Source: Rhynchonema sp. JSB1_4
Lineage: Eukaryota > Nematoda > Chromadorea > Monhysterida > Xyalidae
NCBI GenBank assembly: GCA_030248065.1
Contig: JASAMV010000125.1
Location: forward strand, 1-64,000
DNA: 64,000 bases
Reading direction: 5' to 3'
In this document: one piece after another, positions 12,701 to 23,189 of the stretch
How positions within the stretch are numbered: the stretch's first letter is position 1
How the letters are laid out: every line of letters begins with the position of its first letter
Notes under the pieces: model-generated
What the model saw: the letters and a program-made list of their open reading frames with translations, nothing else
Database searches by the model: none
What the model was told of the DNA's origin: nothing
Translations under genes and position numbers: made by a program

Positions 12701-13462
12701 TGGATAGTTGATCTGGAAGAGGGTGAAGAAAAATAGCTGTTTTGGAATTCACTACAACCAATATCAGTCACATAATAAAATCAGTGGGAGAACAAAGATT
12801 TTTTTGCTTATTCTTATTGTTTGCTTTCTTACAGGATGCTTTCCCTCTAATTTTATCACAGACAGTGTATAAATCTAACACAAACCAGTTGACCGACCTG
12901 TTGAGTGTCATGTACAGTGAGCACATCAGTGAGACACAACAGTACATCGTGACTGATCACCACTTGTAATTGTTGTATGGGCTTGTTGCGTGCGAATGTA
13001 CGACACATGTGCACCTCGTACGTTCGACGGGCTGCGAACAACAAGGCAGCTCATTTGACCGTTTCCGTCTGTTACGTGGCAGATGAAACATAACCATGTC
13101 GAGCGACGCAAAGTGGAACGCCGAAAACATTCTTTACAGCGAGATCCAAATTTGAAAAACAGTTTGATAAAGTTACATCAACGGTCATGCACACCAACAA
13201 CACATTATAAAACACATTTACAGCAACCAAATAAAACTCACAGTCCACGTTCGGTTCGTATATGAGCAAACAGCCGTTTTTTGTACCCGCGAGTAATTTC
13301 GATCCTCAAAAGTGACAAGCAAATGACAACATTTCCAAAATGGCCGATTATTTGAAATTAACAACATGAGAACGTACTGTGTGTTGTGAGAGTCTGTATC
13401 TCCAGCGGTAATTTACCAGCCACTTGCACACGTTGATATGCTTCGTACTCTATTATGGACAT
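6783..13462 (-). CDS. VPS39: VPS39 (Vam6) homologue, HOPS complex subunit, about 18 exons
   Basis: VPS39 joins the HOPS tethering complex that docks late endosomes and autophagosomes to lysosomes through Rab7. The family's order of segments is seen along the minus strand. The N-terminus is MSIIEYEAYQRVQ (ATG at 13462), followed by LLAGTKNGCLLIYE near 13290, the CNH (citron homology) propeller (13030-11280, for example DISFPDNVQKLCWC), and helical clathrin-repeat-like exons (LPPDIHANINYP near 10350, DTTLLRCYLEVGW near 9600, KYYELFLLYERRGMHQKALE near 9290, LDRDRVLKFLLQNCPDA near 8790). These continue into ERALLLGRLKRYEQALAIY (about 7930) and LTLLRMYAQPP (7600). A C-terminal CAHC motif near 6880 fits the first half of the family's zinc-binding end; the second half is not clear, so the last exon boundary and the stop at 6783 are uncertain. 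Family identity is very secure because at least 15 exons align in order. Confidence 0.88.
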
Positions 13463-14008
13463 TTTTGGCCTGAAATATAGCAATTAAACGAAACGTTTTG
13501 GAACAAAAAAAACAGAAATGCATGAATTAAAGGTACATTAGTGTGGTTGTGCACCAATGGTAAAACAAAGAGAAGAAATCGCGCACGGAATGAATGACTT
13601 TTTATCGCCTCTTGTACAAAAGAACAGAAACGACATAATTCGAATAAATATTATACACACCAGGCAACAAAGCACATAGCACAAGAAACATGCAAAACGG
13701 CAACAATCAAATGGTCACTGGCATAATTGAAAAGAAAAAAGTAGAAACCTTCAATCTACGTCTGCCACGACATATGCAGCAAAAACATAATTGAATGATG
13801 TTTCACATTCTCAATCTGTGTCCACCGCGCATGCCACCTCGCACATTCAGTTGATTTTGTTGTTGTTTTTGTTTGTAGCTGAAAGCCACAACAGTTGCCG
13901 TTTCTTTTGGCCATTTATTTCGCTTTTAGCTTTTCAAAAAGTGGGTGCTGAAGAGGTAACACAAGTTCACCATTTCGTTTACGTCGGGTGAAACATAAAC
14001 TGGTCCGG
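13463..14008. other. Spacer between METTL3 and VPS39
   Basis: About 546 bp with no coding exon. TTTATT at about 13914 reads AATAAA on the minus strand, roughly 95 bp beyond the METTL3 stop, and is the likely poly(A) signal. The spacing would also allow an operon-style arrangement. Confidence 0.5.
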
Positions 14009-17000
14009 TCAAAGAGGTCCTAACGTCTGGGCTCCTTCACTGCAAAGCCAAGAGCGCTGATCGCCCAAACAAGCACTTCCAACTAACCGTATAATATCTT
14101 CAGGTTTCGGCATGCAATTTCCATCCGGATATTTGTCCTTGAATCGCGACACAATTTCCGGGTCAACTAAACGCACGCCGTCCAATTGATTGCCAAGCGT
14201 GATCCTGAAGTTGGAATTGGAATTGACGTTTCGGCTAATAGTTCGTTGGTATTTACAGATCATCTGAAAAACAGCAGAAGCGAAGCAGTCCAACACAGAG
14301 AGGTTCTAACAAAAAGATCCGCCTGTTGTCACCTTGTTACCACCAAGTGCGATAAAACTAACGCAGTTGAAACACTTGTCAACAACGGAAAGAAATGCTA
14401 TTGCGAGACACGCACCAGTTCGGTTGCACGTTGTGTTGTCTGCCGAACAATTCCACTTTGCGTGTGCCCGGGGACAATCGCTCGATCAAACCGTACACTT
14501 CGTCCGGTTTGTGACTGGTCGCTCGCACCTGCGTTGGCGATTGATTGTCAGACGGTCTTAGGTCTGTCAAAAGCTAAAAACACAACACAGAAATACAAAG
14601 CTCACCTCTCCCACAATCACGTCACAATCCAACGCATGATACTTATCCATCGGGCCTTTGATACCAACCAAACAGTGTTCTTTCCCATGATTGAGCCAAT
14701 GCCCTACAAGTTCAAATTATTACCAATGATTTTTATGCTAAATGGCACCATACATAAGTGCTTATTTCGTAATACAATAATCCAACCAGAAATGTTTTGA
14801 TGACCAAACAAAAGTAAGTCTTCCAAAAATGCGCGCGTAAAGGCAACCTACACCAACACGAGCACGATTTCGAAGGTGGTGTGTATTAAAAACGAATAGA
14901 AAGAGAAAATCCTTATGCTCCATTTCGTATTCTTCAACGTGTAACACGTCCAAAATCAGCAGCCACGTTAGAACGTTTCGCTATTCTGCCGGCTGCGAAA
15001 TAGGGTTAGAGAAATGTCGGGTGTCGGCTGTCAAAAAAGTGTAGGTGTCGGGTGTCGGGTACCTCCAGATGTTGGGTGTCGGGTTTTTTGGGACCGACAC
15101 CCGACACTTACGGTTCAAAACATCAGTTTTGCTGAGAGAAGAATTTTGAGAGAGAAAATTATCTTCGAACAGTTCGAACCAAATGTTTCCGAAGACGCAG
15201 AATGTGACATTTTGGTGTTTATTTCGTGTGAAAATACTTGAATTCAGTAACTTGAGCCAAAAATTACACTAACGATGCAAATGAGCAAAAATTTGCCTGT
15301 TTTTTGGTACAAAAACAGGTGTCGGGTGTTTTTGTTTTTTTCAAAAACTAGATGTCGGGTGTCGGGTTTTTTTGCAACTGTCGGGTGTCGGCTTTTTTCT
15401 CAGATGTCGGGTGTCGGGTACTTCCAGATGTCGGGTGTCGGGTACCCCCCGACCTCTAACCCTACTGTGAAATCGAGCTCATGTTGGTGTAGTTTGCCTT
15501 TGCTATTCTCGGTCTACCTACACAATGCAAAGAAATGAAAACAATTACCGGTTCTTCCCGTTCTGATAATGCGTTGCAACTGATTTGTTTTCACCCAGAT
15601 AATCTCATCACACTGTCTGTAGCCCCACAGTTTCAGGCATTCGCGGCCGAGTTCCATTGCTCTGAAATAACACAAGTTCGCAACACGGTCATTATGATTA
15701 TTTGCTTTCTTCAAGTGAACAACAAAGCCACTGTTGTGAATCAGAATCTATGCAGTTAGGATGTAGTTTGAAAAGCGCAAAAGCCACCGCTGCACTGAGA
15801 TTTCGCGCCACCCGCATCTGCTATGTATATGGTTTGAACTTTCACCCATAGTCGTGGCAGGGGGTTGGGGGTTAAGCTAGCTTTCTTTATTGGTGCTCGG
15901 AAAAAATGTAAAAGAAGTGTTGCAGCAGCACACTTAAACTTTCAACATTTCAAAGCGAGCCTATTGAAAACGGAATGCAACACCGACGGTGATCGAAAGC
16001 CAACCTGCCGGTGACCCACAAGAATATGAGTCCCTCATCCTGCAAGCACTGCACATTCAACGCGCGCATCTCATCATCCGACATTGTGCCGTAAGGCAAC
16101 TCCATGTGAATGTCCCATGGTGGATCGGCCATCACCACCGCGCATTTGCCCAACACCGGCAGCGAGAAGAAACGAAGGTCGCATTGGATCCACTGCAATT
16201 GATTGTCAGACGTTTATTCGCCCCAGACTTTTATGATCATACGATGTTCATTCGCGCATTTCATGCACCTTTTATTTGCACACGGACGTTTATTCGCATG
16301 TGACGAGCGTTTATTCGCACTTACTATATAGCGACATGTATATGACACGTCTAGCGCGTCATAAATCTTCGGCGCGTGTTTATTGATGTTTCATGCATGG
16401 TACAGTGTCCCACGGGCAATTTGCAGCCGAATGATGCCAAGCACGCCACCAGGATTGTTTGTTTGCACACTGTGGCGTATGAGTTTCACAAAAAGTGATA
16501 AAAATATAAGTCGCAGTCCGTGGTCTCACATTCTCAAATGTATGAAGTTGCAACATGACTATTATGGGTTGTGGGTTGCAGTAGGTCACAAGCATGCCAG
16601 CGCGAATAAACATCCAAGGCGAATAAACGCCACTGACATGCGAATAATCGCGCCATCCACGCGAACAAAAGACCAGGCGAATAAAAGTCTTGGGCGAATA
16701 AACGACCAAGGCGAACAAACGTCCGCTTTCGCTGCAATTAGGTGCAATGGCATTTCTTTGTCTGTTTACAGGTGGATCGTAAGTAAGCAGCGAATAGCTG
16801 CAGCAAGAACTAGTATGTCCTACTTATAGTGCAAGTGAAACATAAACACTTAGACCCACCGCTCAAAAATCTACAGCAGCTTTCAATTGATGGAAACCCA
16901 AAGTGACCAACAAATGTTTCGTACAATGCATTTATGCAGCAGCAACGAGTGACTGTCCGGACCGGCAAGCCAGTAAGAAAAGAAAATCCAGCGGAACCTG

Positions 17001-18934
17001 ACGATGATCTCAAACTAACCTGTGGTGGGTACATTTTGAGCGAAGATGGGGTGGCAGATTCTAGGAATGTCTCAGCCGGTCGACCTAGCAAACAATGTTC
17101 TTGGTGAATGCTATAGATTAACGCTTGTGCCAAGTGAAACGCAAACCACAAACCCGATTGCCCTGACGATTGACTTGTCGCACCACCGGAATTGTGACGT
17201 TTCCTTGAGTTCGAATGTGACTTCAACGTGCTGTAGTCGACCTGGCAATTTGAAAATAGGGCAGTTTTCCCAGTTCGGATGTTTGATTACACCATACTGT
17301 GAGCGTTGCACTATCCTATCCAATGAAAACTTTTGATAACTTAGTGAGCACAACAATCGCAAGAACAAAACCAAAAAAGCTGATCGCTGACGTTTCACGG
17401 CCATATGACTATGCTGGTCCTGAGCTGCAACACTGGTGTTACAATCTGCTCCTTGGAATATTTCAAATTGATGTCACCATCATCACCAACAAAACACATT
17501 GAATTGGAAATCCTCCAACGTAATGAACCAAACCTCGAGACCAAAAACTATTGGCATCGCTCACCTCGTAGTGAATATATTTGCATTGATCCATGTGAAA
17601 ACAGGTGTTTAGAAACGAACAATCGCCGAGTGAAGTGTCCGTGTGTTTCTGGATGATCTTGCGCCAATGCAGCAGTTCACACGATACGCCGCTGGTTGAC
17701 GCCTGAATATTATTTTTAATGTTGTCATGGGGTTTATTTTGTGACACTAAAACACAGAGAAACGAAACCAGAAATGAGTAATTTAATGAACTGGAATAAA
17801 TTGTCCTGAAACATATGTACCTTAGCACAGTCATCCTTTGTACCGGCCTTGCAGAACTCACGCATACTTGAACCATCAGACTTGAAGCGTTCCTGAAAAC
17901 AAGAAATAATTGCAAATGCTACCTGAGCACAAAACAGGAACTAGACCATCGTAATCGCATAGGACTTCGGGAGCGTTATGAAGACACTGCTACCAACCAA
18001 AAATGTTCTCCCAACAAAGGACAAGCAATTGAAGCTGCAATACCCTTGTTGACCCCAAATGCGACGAATGAAAACAACTCAGGGAGAATATCAAAAGTAT
18101 CACAAGACAACACAGTCCCCCACCCATCCGACCTGCAATGCCAATTCCTTAGCCGTCGGTTTATTCAACAAATCCATTATCTCAGCCGTTATCTTCTGAG
18201 TCTCCTTCTCTTTGGCTGATGGCGCAGATAGTAAGGCTTCAATGTTTTCAGCTTTAGACAAGGACCGCCCAGAATCAGATAATGGTCTCGATTTGGAAAC
18301 AATTGTTGTTGTCACTGGCTTGGTTGTTGTAGTGGAGCTGCTTGATTCGCATTTCGTGATGCTGAAAAGAACGTATGAAACATAATGCGCCAAAAAAGGA
18401 AGATTAGGATTTGAGACTTGCTTGAGAAGCGTGTATAATCATAATTAGCAGTTTAATTTCTTGGAACGTTTCTGCAGGGAAAAATTTTTGGCACTGACGT
18501 TCATTCAAACTTAGACAAGTTTACGCTGATTTCGAAACATGTTCATGATTCAATAGCTCCAAAATGACATCGAAGTGTTAGCCCCGCCTTAACTTACACA
18601 ACAGGTGTTTCAGCGGTTGTGGCAGCACTGGTACCAGCTATCTCACATGTCACCTGGCACTCAGTCGAGTCCACTTTTATTCGTTTCTCGGTTGGCTGAG
18701 CGGACGTTGGCTCGAGTGCTGCGGGGCGCTGAATGTGAATTTATGCTGGAAAATTTGATCTATTCCATTTTCCTTCTTTTACAAAAAGCGATATCATAAA
18801 TACAAAACCAGACAACAACCAACAATATGATCAACCTTAGCAGCCAAGCCACCCCCGGCTTCGTCCAATACAGACGTGGCTAACCATCTAGCCTCCTCTC
18901 GTCGGGCCTTCAGTCGATCGCGGATACTGCTCAT
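14009..18934 (-). CDS. METTL3: METTL3, catalytic subunit of the mRNA N6-adenosine methyltransferase
   Basis: METTL3 transfers a methyl group from S-adenosylmethionine to adenosine in nuclear pre-mRNA as a heterodimer with METTL14. Exon 1 (18934-18836, [18 protein letters not shown]) is the N-terminal helix that recruits WTAP. Exons near 18700 and 18360-18140 carry a disordered linker with an NLS-like KRIKV. Exons at 17890-17820 and 17700-17570 hold both CCCH zinc fingers ([32 protein letters not shown]). The MT-A70 domain starts at 16192, with the catalytic DPPW at 16115-16126, then [13 protein letters not shown] and [17 protein letters not shown] (about 15560). [20 protein letters not shown] (about 14480) and [15 protein letters not shown] complete the fold. 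All catalytic and SAM-binding motifs are intact. The stop is TGA at 14009-14011. A 48-bp GT-AG stretch in the last exon may be an optional intron; both forms end at the same stop. Two introns hold MITEs (15001-15464, 16201-16731). Confidence 0.95.
15001..15464. mobile_element. hAT-like MITE with TAGGGTTAGAG ends, in a METTL3 intron
   Basis: The termini are TAGGGTTAGAG and CTCTAACCCTA. The flanks CTGCGAAA and CTGTGAAA make an 8-bp duplication with one mismatch. TAGGG is within the known hAT end consensus. The interior is built of GTGTCGGG-type repeats facing inward from both ends. It lies between the METTL3 exon ending ..GRTG and the exon with the CLVGIKG block. Confidence 0.83.
16201..16731. 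mobile_element. MITE of ACGTTTATTCGCC repeats inserted at a METTL3 3' splice site
   Basis: It contains at least five copies of GACGTTTATTCGC facing inward on the left and their complements (GGCGAATAAACG) on the right. The flanking 8-bp duplication is CTGCAATT (16193-16200 and 16732-16739), exact. On the METTL3 strand this reads AATTGCAG, the 3' splice site of the MT-A70 exon that begins at 16192. Confidence 0.8.
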
Positions 18935-19251
18935 TTTGTTGATGATCGAAATTGAAAATCAGCGTTGGAACAGAAAAATGGCGGAAATGACGACGCAGTT
19001 TTACAGAAGCAACAATACGTTTTGGTAACGCACCCTGCAATGGCCAGATGCAGGTGGACTTTGAGAACCACCGATAATACACTCACGATCATAAAAAATC
19101 CCAAGAACGAAACTCTTTTATCACCGATGGGTTGAATGACAGAACACGTCGAGACACCCAGCAATTATGCACAGTTATCACAGCAAGAGAATAAAAGTGA
19201 CCAGTTTAAGAGCGCACGAGAGAGCTGCGCAACAGTACCAAACTCAAAAAA

Positions 19252-19830
19252 TTAGCCCCTGATTTTAAAATCATCGAATTCCAGTTCATCGAGTGTTCGT
19301 TCGTTGGTAAAATGTACACAATCAACGTGAGAACGCGGACTGCCCGTATGCTCAAGCCAGTGCTGCCTGAAAGTATCGCAACCCTCGTTATGGCCACACG
19401 ACCGGGCCGGGCCCGGAATTTTTGCTCACAACATTTGGAAGAAGTAATGTTCAAATACGTATTCAAAACAATCATTATAGGAAGCAATTGTAATCAGAGT
19501 ACACCATAGGCCCAGTGTAATTCTCAAGAAAACAGCAGCATGTGAAGAGCACAAGCAAGAAAATTACCGAACATTTTGTGAACTTTGTCAGCCTTCCCCT
19601 GCATCACTCCACGCACACAGTCATGCCTCGAGTTACTGTAGCTCGGCACACCCGTGCTGTTGCAGCACCAGCCAACCAATCGTAATGTCTTTGCCTGCTC
19701 AATCGTATATTTGCGAAAGAACACTCCTGAAACAGAATAACAACACCTTGTTTGGACTTCTTTTAGTTTTAAAACATTTTTTTGAAAACGAACCTTGGAC
19801 GCGGCCATATATCTCGAAATCGACCGACAT
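19252..19830 (-). CDS. Acylphosphatase, paralogue C (101 aa, three exons)
   Basis: Acylphosphatases hydrolyse carboxyl-phosphate bonds such as those of 1,3-bisphosphoglycerate. Exons 19830-19794, 19726-19573 and 19366-19252 splice in frame to 101 residues. The phosphate-binding loop straddles intron 1 as GRVQGVFFRK with the catalytic Arg, and the catalytic Asn follows in GWCCNS. The third exon gives [14 protein letters not shown] and the ending LDELEFDDFKIRG. Exon 2 is 154 bp against 127 bp in the two sister genes: exactly nine extra codons add a loop (GVPSYSNSRHDC) right after the catalytic Asn. The gene starts 526 bp after paralogue B ends and finishes 318 bp before METTL3 starts. Confidence 0.92.
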
Positions 19831-20355
19831 CAGGCCATGAACATTACCCATCAATCAATCATATGATCAAGATGACATTTTGCAACTTCCATGCAAGGAC
19901 AATGCAGACGGTGCAAATCTCTTAACACTCTTGAACCTGTTGCGCACCACACGATCAACAAAAGCGCACAGCGATATATCCAGCGGCACACAACCGGCTG
20001 CAGATTTGTGCAACTGAACACTCCGGACAAAACGCTGTCGCACAAACTTGTCCAGAACTTTATCGTAATGAAGGGCACGGAAGGAGCATAAACTCATGAC
20101 GGACTAGATTCAATATAACGACAGACAGACACAGAGCAAATCTCAGTTTCATTTGAACAATAAGTGAGCACAGATACTCAAGGTGATAAATGAACATTCG
20201 TAGCGTAAACACGATTATGCACCGCATGCCAGAGCAAGAACAGCTGCATTTATGCAAAATATCGTTATGCAACAAACAAGCAGATGGCATTGGCATTCTC
20301 AAACAAAAAAGTTGCAAAATGTGCGATAATTAGAATAATGAGTAATAGCAACCAG

Positions 20356-20785
20356 TCATTCCCGCTCCAGAACTTGAAAATCATCAAATTCCAGCTCGAG
20401 TAAAATGCGTTCGTTGGAGAACACAGCGCGCTCAATCACCGAATTAGGGCTGCCAATGGATTGCAACCAGGCTTTCCTGGAACAGACGAAAAAAGTTGAG
20501 ACAAAAAGCCAACAAAACATGAAAATACAACAGTATGCGCCAACATTTCTTCGGCTTTACGGTTCTCCCCTTGCACAACACCATGCACCGTGTCAACAAA
20601 CGTATTTTGCACCCATCCGACCAAACCTAACCGTTTTGCTTCGTTGCAAGCGTGAACGCGAAATTTGACATCTGTATGAATGCCACAACAAATTCAAGAA
20701 CGTAACTGAATCAAAGAGAAAACCGGAACGATAACTCACATTGAACCTTTCCAAACACTTCGAAAGAGTATGAAACAAGCTCCAT
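20356..20785 (-). CDS. Acylphosphatase, paralogue B (97 aa, three exons)
   Basis: Exons 20785-20740, 20671-20545 (127 bp) and 20476-20356 join in frame to 97 residues, the normal family length. It begins MELVSYSFEVFGKVQ. With the splice I infer, the catalytic loop reads GKVQYVKFR, so the usual Gly before VFFR becomes Tyr while the catalytic Arg is kept. The catalytic Asn is in GLVGWVQNT. The end is SPNSVIERAVFSNERILLEL then EFDDFQVLERE. It is the most diverged of the three in the active-site loop and may have changed activity, or intron 1 may use a slightly different acceptor. Its start lies 179 bp downstream of the end of paralogue A. Confidence 0.88.
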
Positions 20786-20963
20786 TGTAAATTAACGGTC
20801 GAGGCGTAAAATTTTGTGCCGCAGCGAGTCAGAGTAAAAATTGACCCAATGTCCGATTGAGCGTGGTCCGTCAAGTTCAAGTCCAATGTTTTCAAGCAGA
20901 CATGAAAAGGCACTTTTATCGACTGTTTTAGTTCAAAGTTTGAAGTTCAATTCAAGATTGACT

Positions 20964-21772
20964 TCAGTGTCTGACACTGAATTCGACGAATTCCAGTTTA
21001 TCAATTGTTCGTTCGTTCGAGAACTTGGCGTGATCAATTCGTGAATGTGGACTGCCCGTGTGTTCGAGCCAGTGTTTCCTGAAACAGTGTCTCTTTGCAC
21101 GAGACCGGTTGTTGCACGAATAATTTTGGTAACCGCCTTCGCTGTCATGAAATGATCACAAAGTGCACGGGCACAAGACCAGATAACGCAACAAGAAAAA
21201 GGTATTTACCGGATAATTTCTGGCCATAATTTCTAGTGATCAAGCAAAGCACATGAAACCAACATTTGCTGAATTTTGTCCACCTCTCCTTGCACGACAC
21301 CCTCAACAGTGTCTTGTCTTGTGTTTCGACACCAGCCGACCAACTTCAGTCTCTCGGCTTCTCTCTCGGTAAATTTGCGGAAGAATACGCCTGGAAATTG
21401 GACGTGTGTGCCAGTCTGTGCAGCAAGTGAAGCCAGAAGCGCAAAACGCAGTTGGTACCGGAGCCGCCCGTCCAGCGGTAAAAAAAACAAAAAAATGCAC
21501 ACACCCTGCACACGTCCAAAGATTTCGAAATCGACAGATAACAGCCGATTTCCCATTGAATATGGCCCGGCTTCGTGAGATTCACTGTTGCTATTAAGAT
21601 CGGCGGAAGCGGATGCAGATGCACCGAAAATTGGTGAAAATCCTAGATTAGTAAAGCTAAAAATGTGTGAATACAACTTTCCTGGTGACAACTTGCCTGA
21701 TTTCCACATCCACACTAAAATCGAACAGCAAAATGCGGCAAGTGATATGACCAGAATAGCGACATTTCGCAT
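20964..21772 (-). CDS. Acylphosphatase, paralogue A, with a possible membrane-anchored N-terminal extension
   Basis: The core enzyme starts at ATG 21556 and uses exons ending 21505, then 21390-21264 (127 bp) and 21078-20964, giving 97 residues. GRVQGVFFRK carries the catalytic Arg, GWCRNT the Asn, and [14 protein letters not shown] and [10 protein letters not shown] the C-terminal half. The first exon stays open upstream in frame to an ATG at 21772, which would add 72 residues: a hydrophobic stretch ([20 protein letters not shown]), a basic step, then a Ser/Ala-rich stem. That reads as a signal anchor or cleavable signal, unusual for a family that is normally cytosolic. An even earlier in-frame ATG lies at 21922. 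Which start is used cannot be told from sequence alone; the core enzyme is certain. Confidence 0.9.
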
Positions 21773-22013
21773 AATAAAAGAACACGCCGATGGTTTTAGT
21801 GTCGTATCGCACGCAGCGCACCGATATCTTCTGCGAACGAAAACAAAACAAAACAAGTGAATAGCTACAAAAAAAACGAAAAAAGTTTGATTTCTGAGGT
21901 GAATGGCGCCCTGGGCCACCAAACTCTCACTTTTTATGGTGTCTTCTACTCATAGATAATATTAATCTGTTACAACTTTCCATTTTTATAATTGGCCTAC
22001 GCCTAGGCTTCTG
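21773..22013. other. Upstream region of the acylphosphatase cluster
   Basis: There is no independent gene. The open frame continues to ATG 21922 on the minus strand. The stretch 21994-22009 has degenerate GCCTAGGC-like, telomere-related sequence that the next element interrupts. Confidence 0.4.
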
Positions 22014-22391
22014 CAGAGGTGGGAATCGGGCCCGGCCCGACGGCCCGACGTTCGGGCCGGGCCGGGCCGGGGTCGTCGGCCCGAAAAGGCCCGACATCAT
22101 CGAATTTCAATAAAAATCGTGATTTTTTAGGCTAAATTTGCCAAAATTTCTCGCGATTCCGCAAATTAGTACCGACTTCCATGATTATCAGGTATTTCTA
22201 AACCAAAAAACAGTAATTTTTGCACCAAAAAATTGCTTCAAAATATCATCAGAAAAAGTCGGGCCGAAAAAATCGGGCCGGGCCGGGCCGGGCCGACTTT
22301 TTTCCAAGTCGGGACAGGCCGGGCCGGACTTCCCGGCCCGAACTGTCGGGCCGGGTCGGGCCGAGGTAACCCGGCCCGATTCCCACCTCTG
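22014..22391. mobile_element. hAT-like MITE of the GGCCCG family (378 bp)
   Basis: The termini CAGAGGTGGGAATCGGGCC and GGCCCGATTCCCACCTCTG are exact complements. The interior is GGGCCGGGCC runs around an A/T-rich core (CGATTCCGCAAATTAGTACC) shared with 24495-25000. The target duplication is indistinct (GCTTCT on both sides), in a degenerate TTAGGC context. Confidence 0.85.
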
Positions 22392-23189
22392 CTTCTTAGG
22401 CTTAGGCTTGGCCAGTGTAGTTCCTGGGGGGAGGGGGGTCCCCCCCCTAAGGTACACTAACCGCCGCGACCAAGGTACACTAGTAAACTAACCGCCGCGC
22501 CAGGTACACTAACCGCCTCAATTTTTGCCCAAAATAGGCATTTTTAGGCCTAAAATGGGTATTTTTAGGCCTAAAATGGGTATTTTTAGGCCTAAAATGG
22601 GTGATTTTTAGGTCGATGTTGTCAAAAGTCGCCAAAATACCCTTTTTATGGAGAATTTTTTCCAAAAAGGGCCAAAAATCGGTCAAATTTTCTACCTCAA
22701 AAAGTGACTTTCCTGGATTTGGGTCTTCCCCCCCCCTTCCCCCCCAGGGAGGTACACTAACCGCCGCACGGAAAAAAGGGGTAGGTACATGCATAGTAGT
22801 GGCTGGGGGGGTTGGGGGGTTACCCCCCTCTGAGTACTTACCTACCACAAAACCCGAGGGGGGGTTGAGTACTTACCTCTCACAACTCCAAATCATACCT
22901 CTCACAAGCAATTTTATACCTTTTTAAGGCAAAAATCGGTGTTTTTCGATCTTATTTTCCCAAAAATCGCGCGCTCCGCGCGCAAACACACCCATAATAC
23001 CTATTTTTAGGCGATTTTCGGCGAAAATTTGGAAAAAGTACTATTTTTACCTCAATTTTTGGCCAAAATTGTATCACAAAAACGGTGTTTTTTCGCATTT
23101 TTGGGTGACCAAAATCATACCTCTCACGCTTCCGGTCCCAACCCCGCATCATACTTACCTCCCACACATGGGCCTGCCACTACACTGGG

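Noticed and set aside
14186..14800. 204-codon plus-strand ORF, one of the longest in the window
   Set aside because: It lies antisense to METTL3 exons (about 14500 and 14200) and their introns, and has no domain. The minus strand carries conserved METTL3 motifs here.
19312..19509. Plus-strand 65-codon ORF near the acylphosphatases
   Set aside because: It is the antisense of acylphosphatase C exon 3 and flanking intron.
21233..21922. 229-codon minus-strand ORF taken as one protein
   Set aside because: It reads through acylphosphatase intron 1, which happens to be open. The conserved VQG|VFF joint shows an intron at 21504-21391; only the 5' part may be a real extension.
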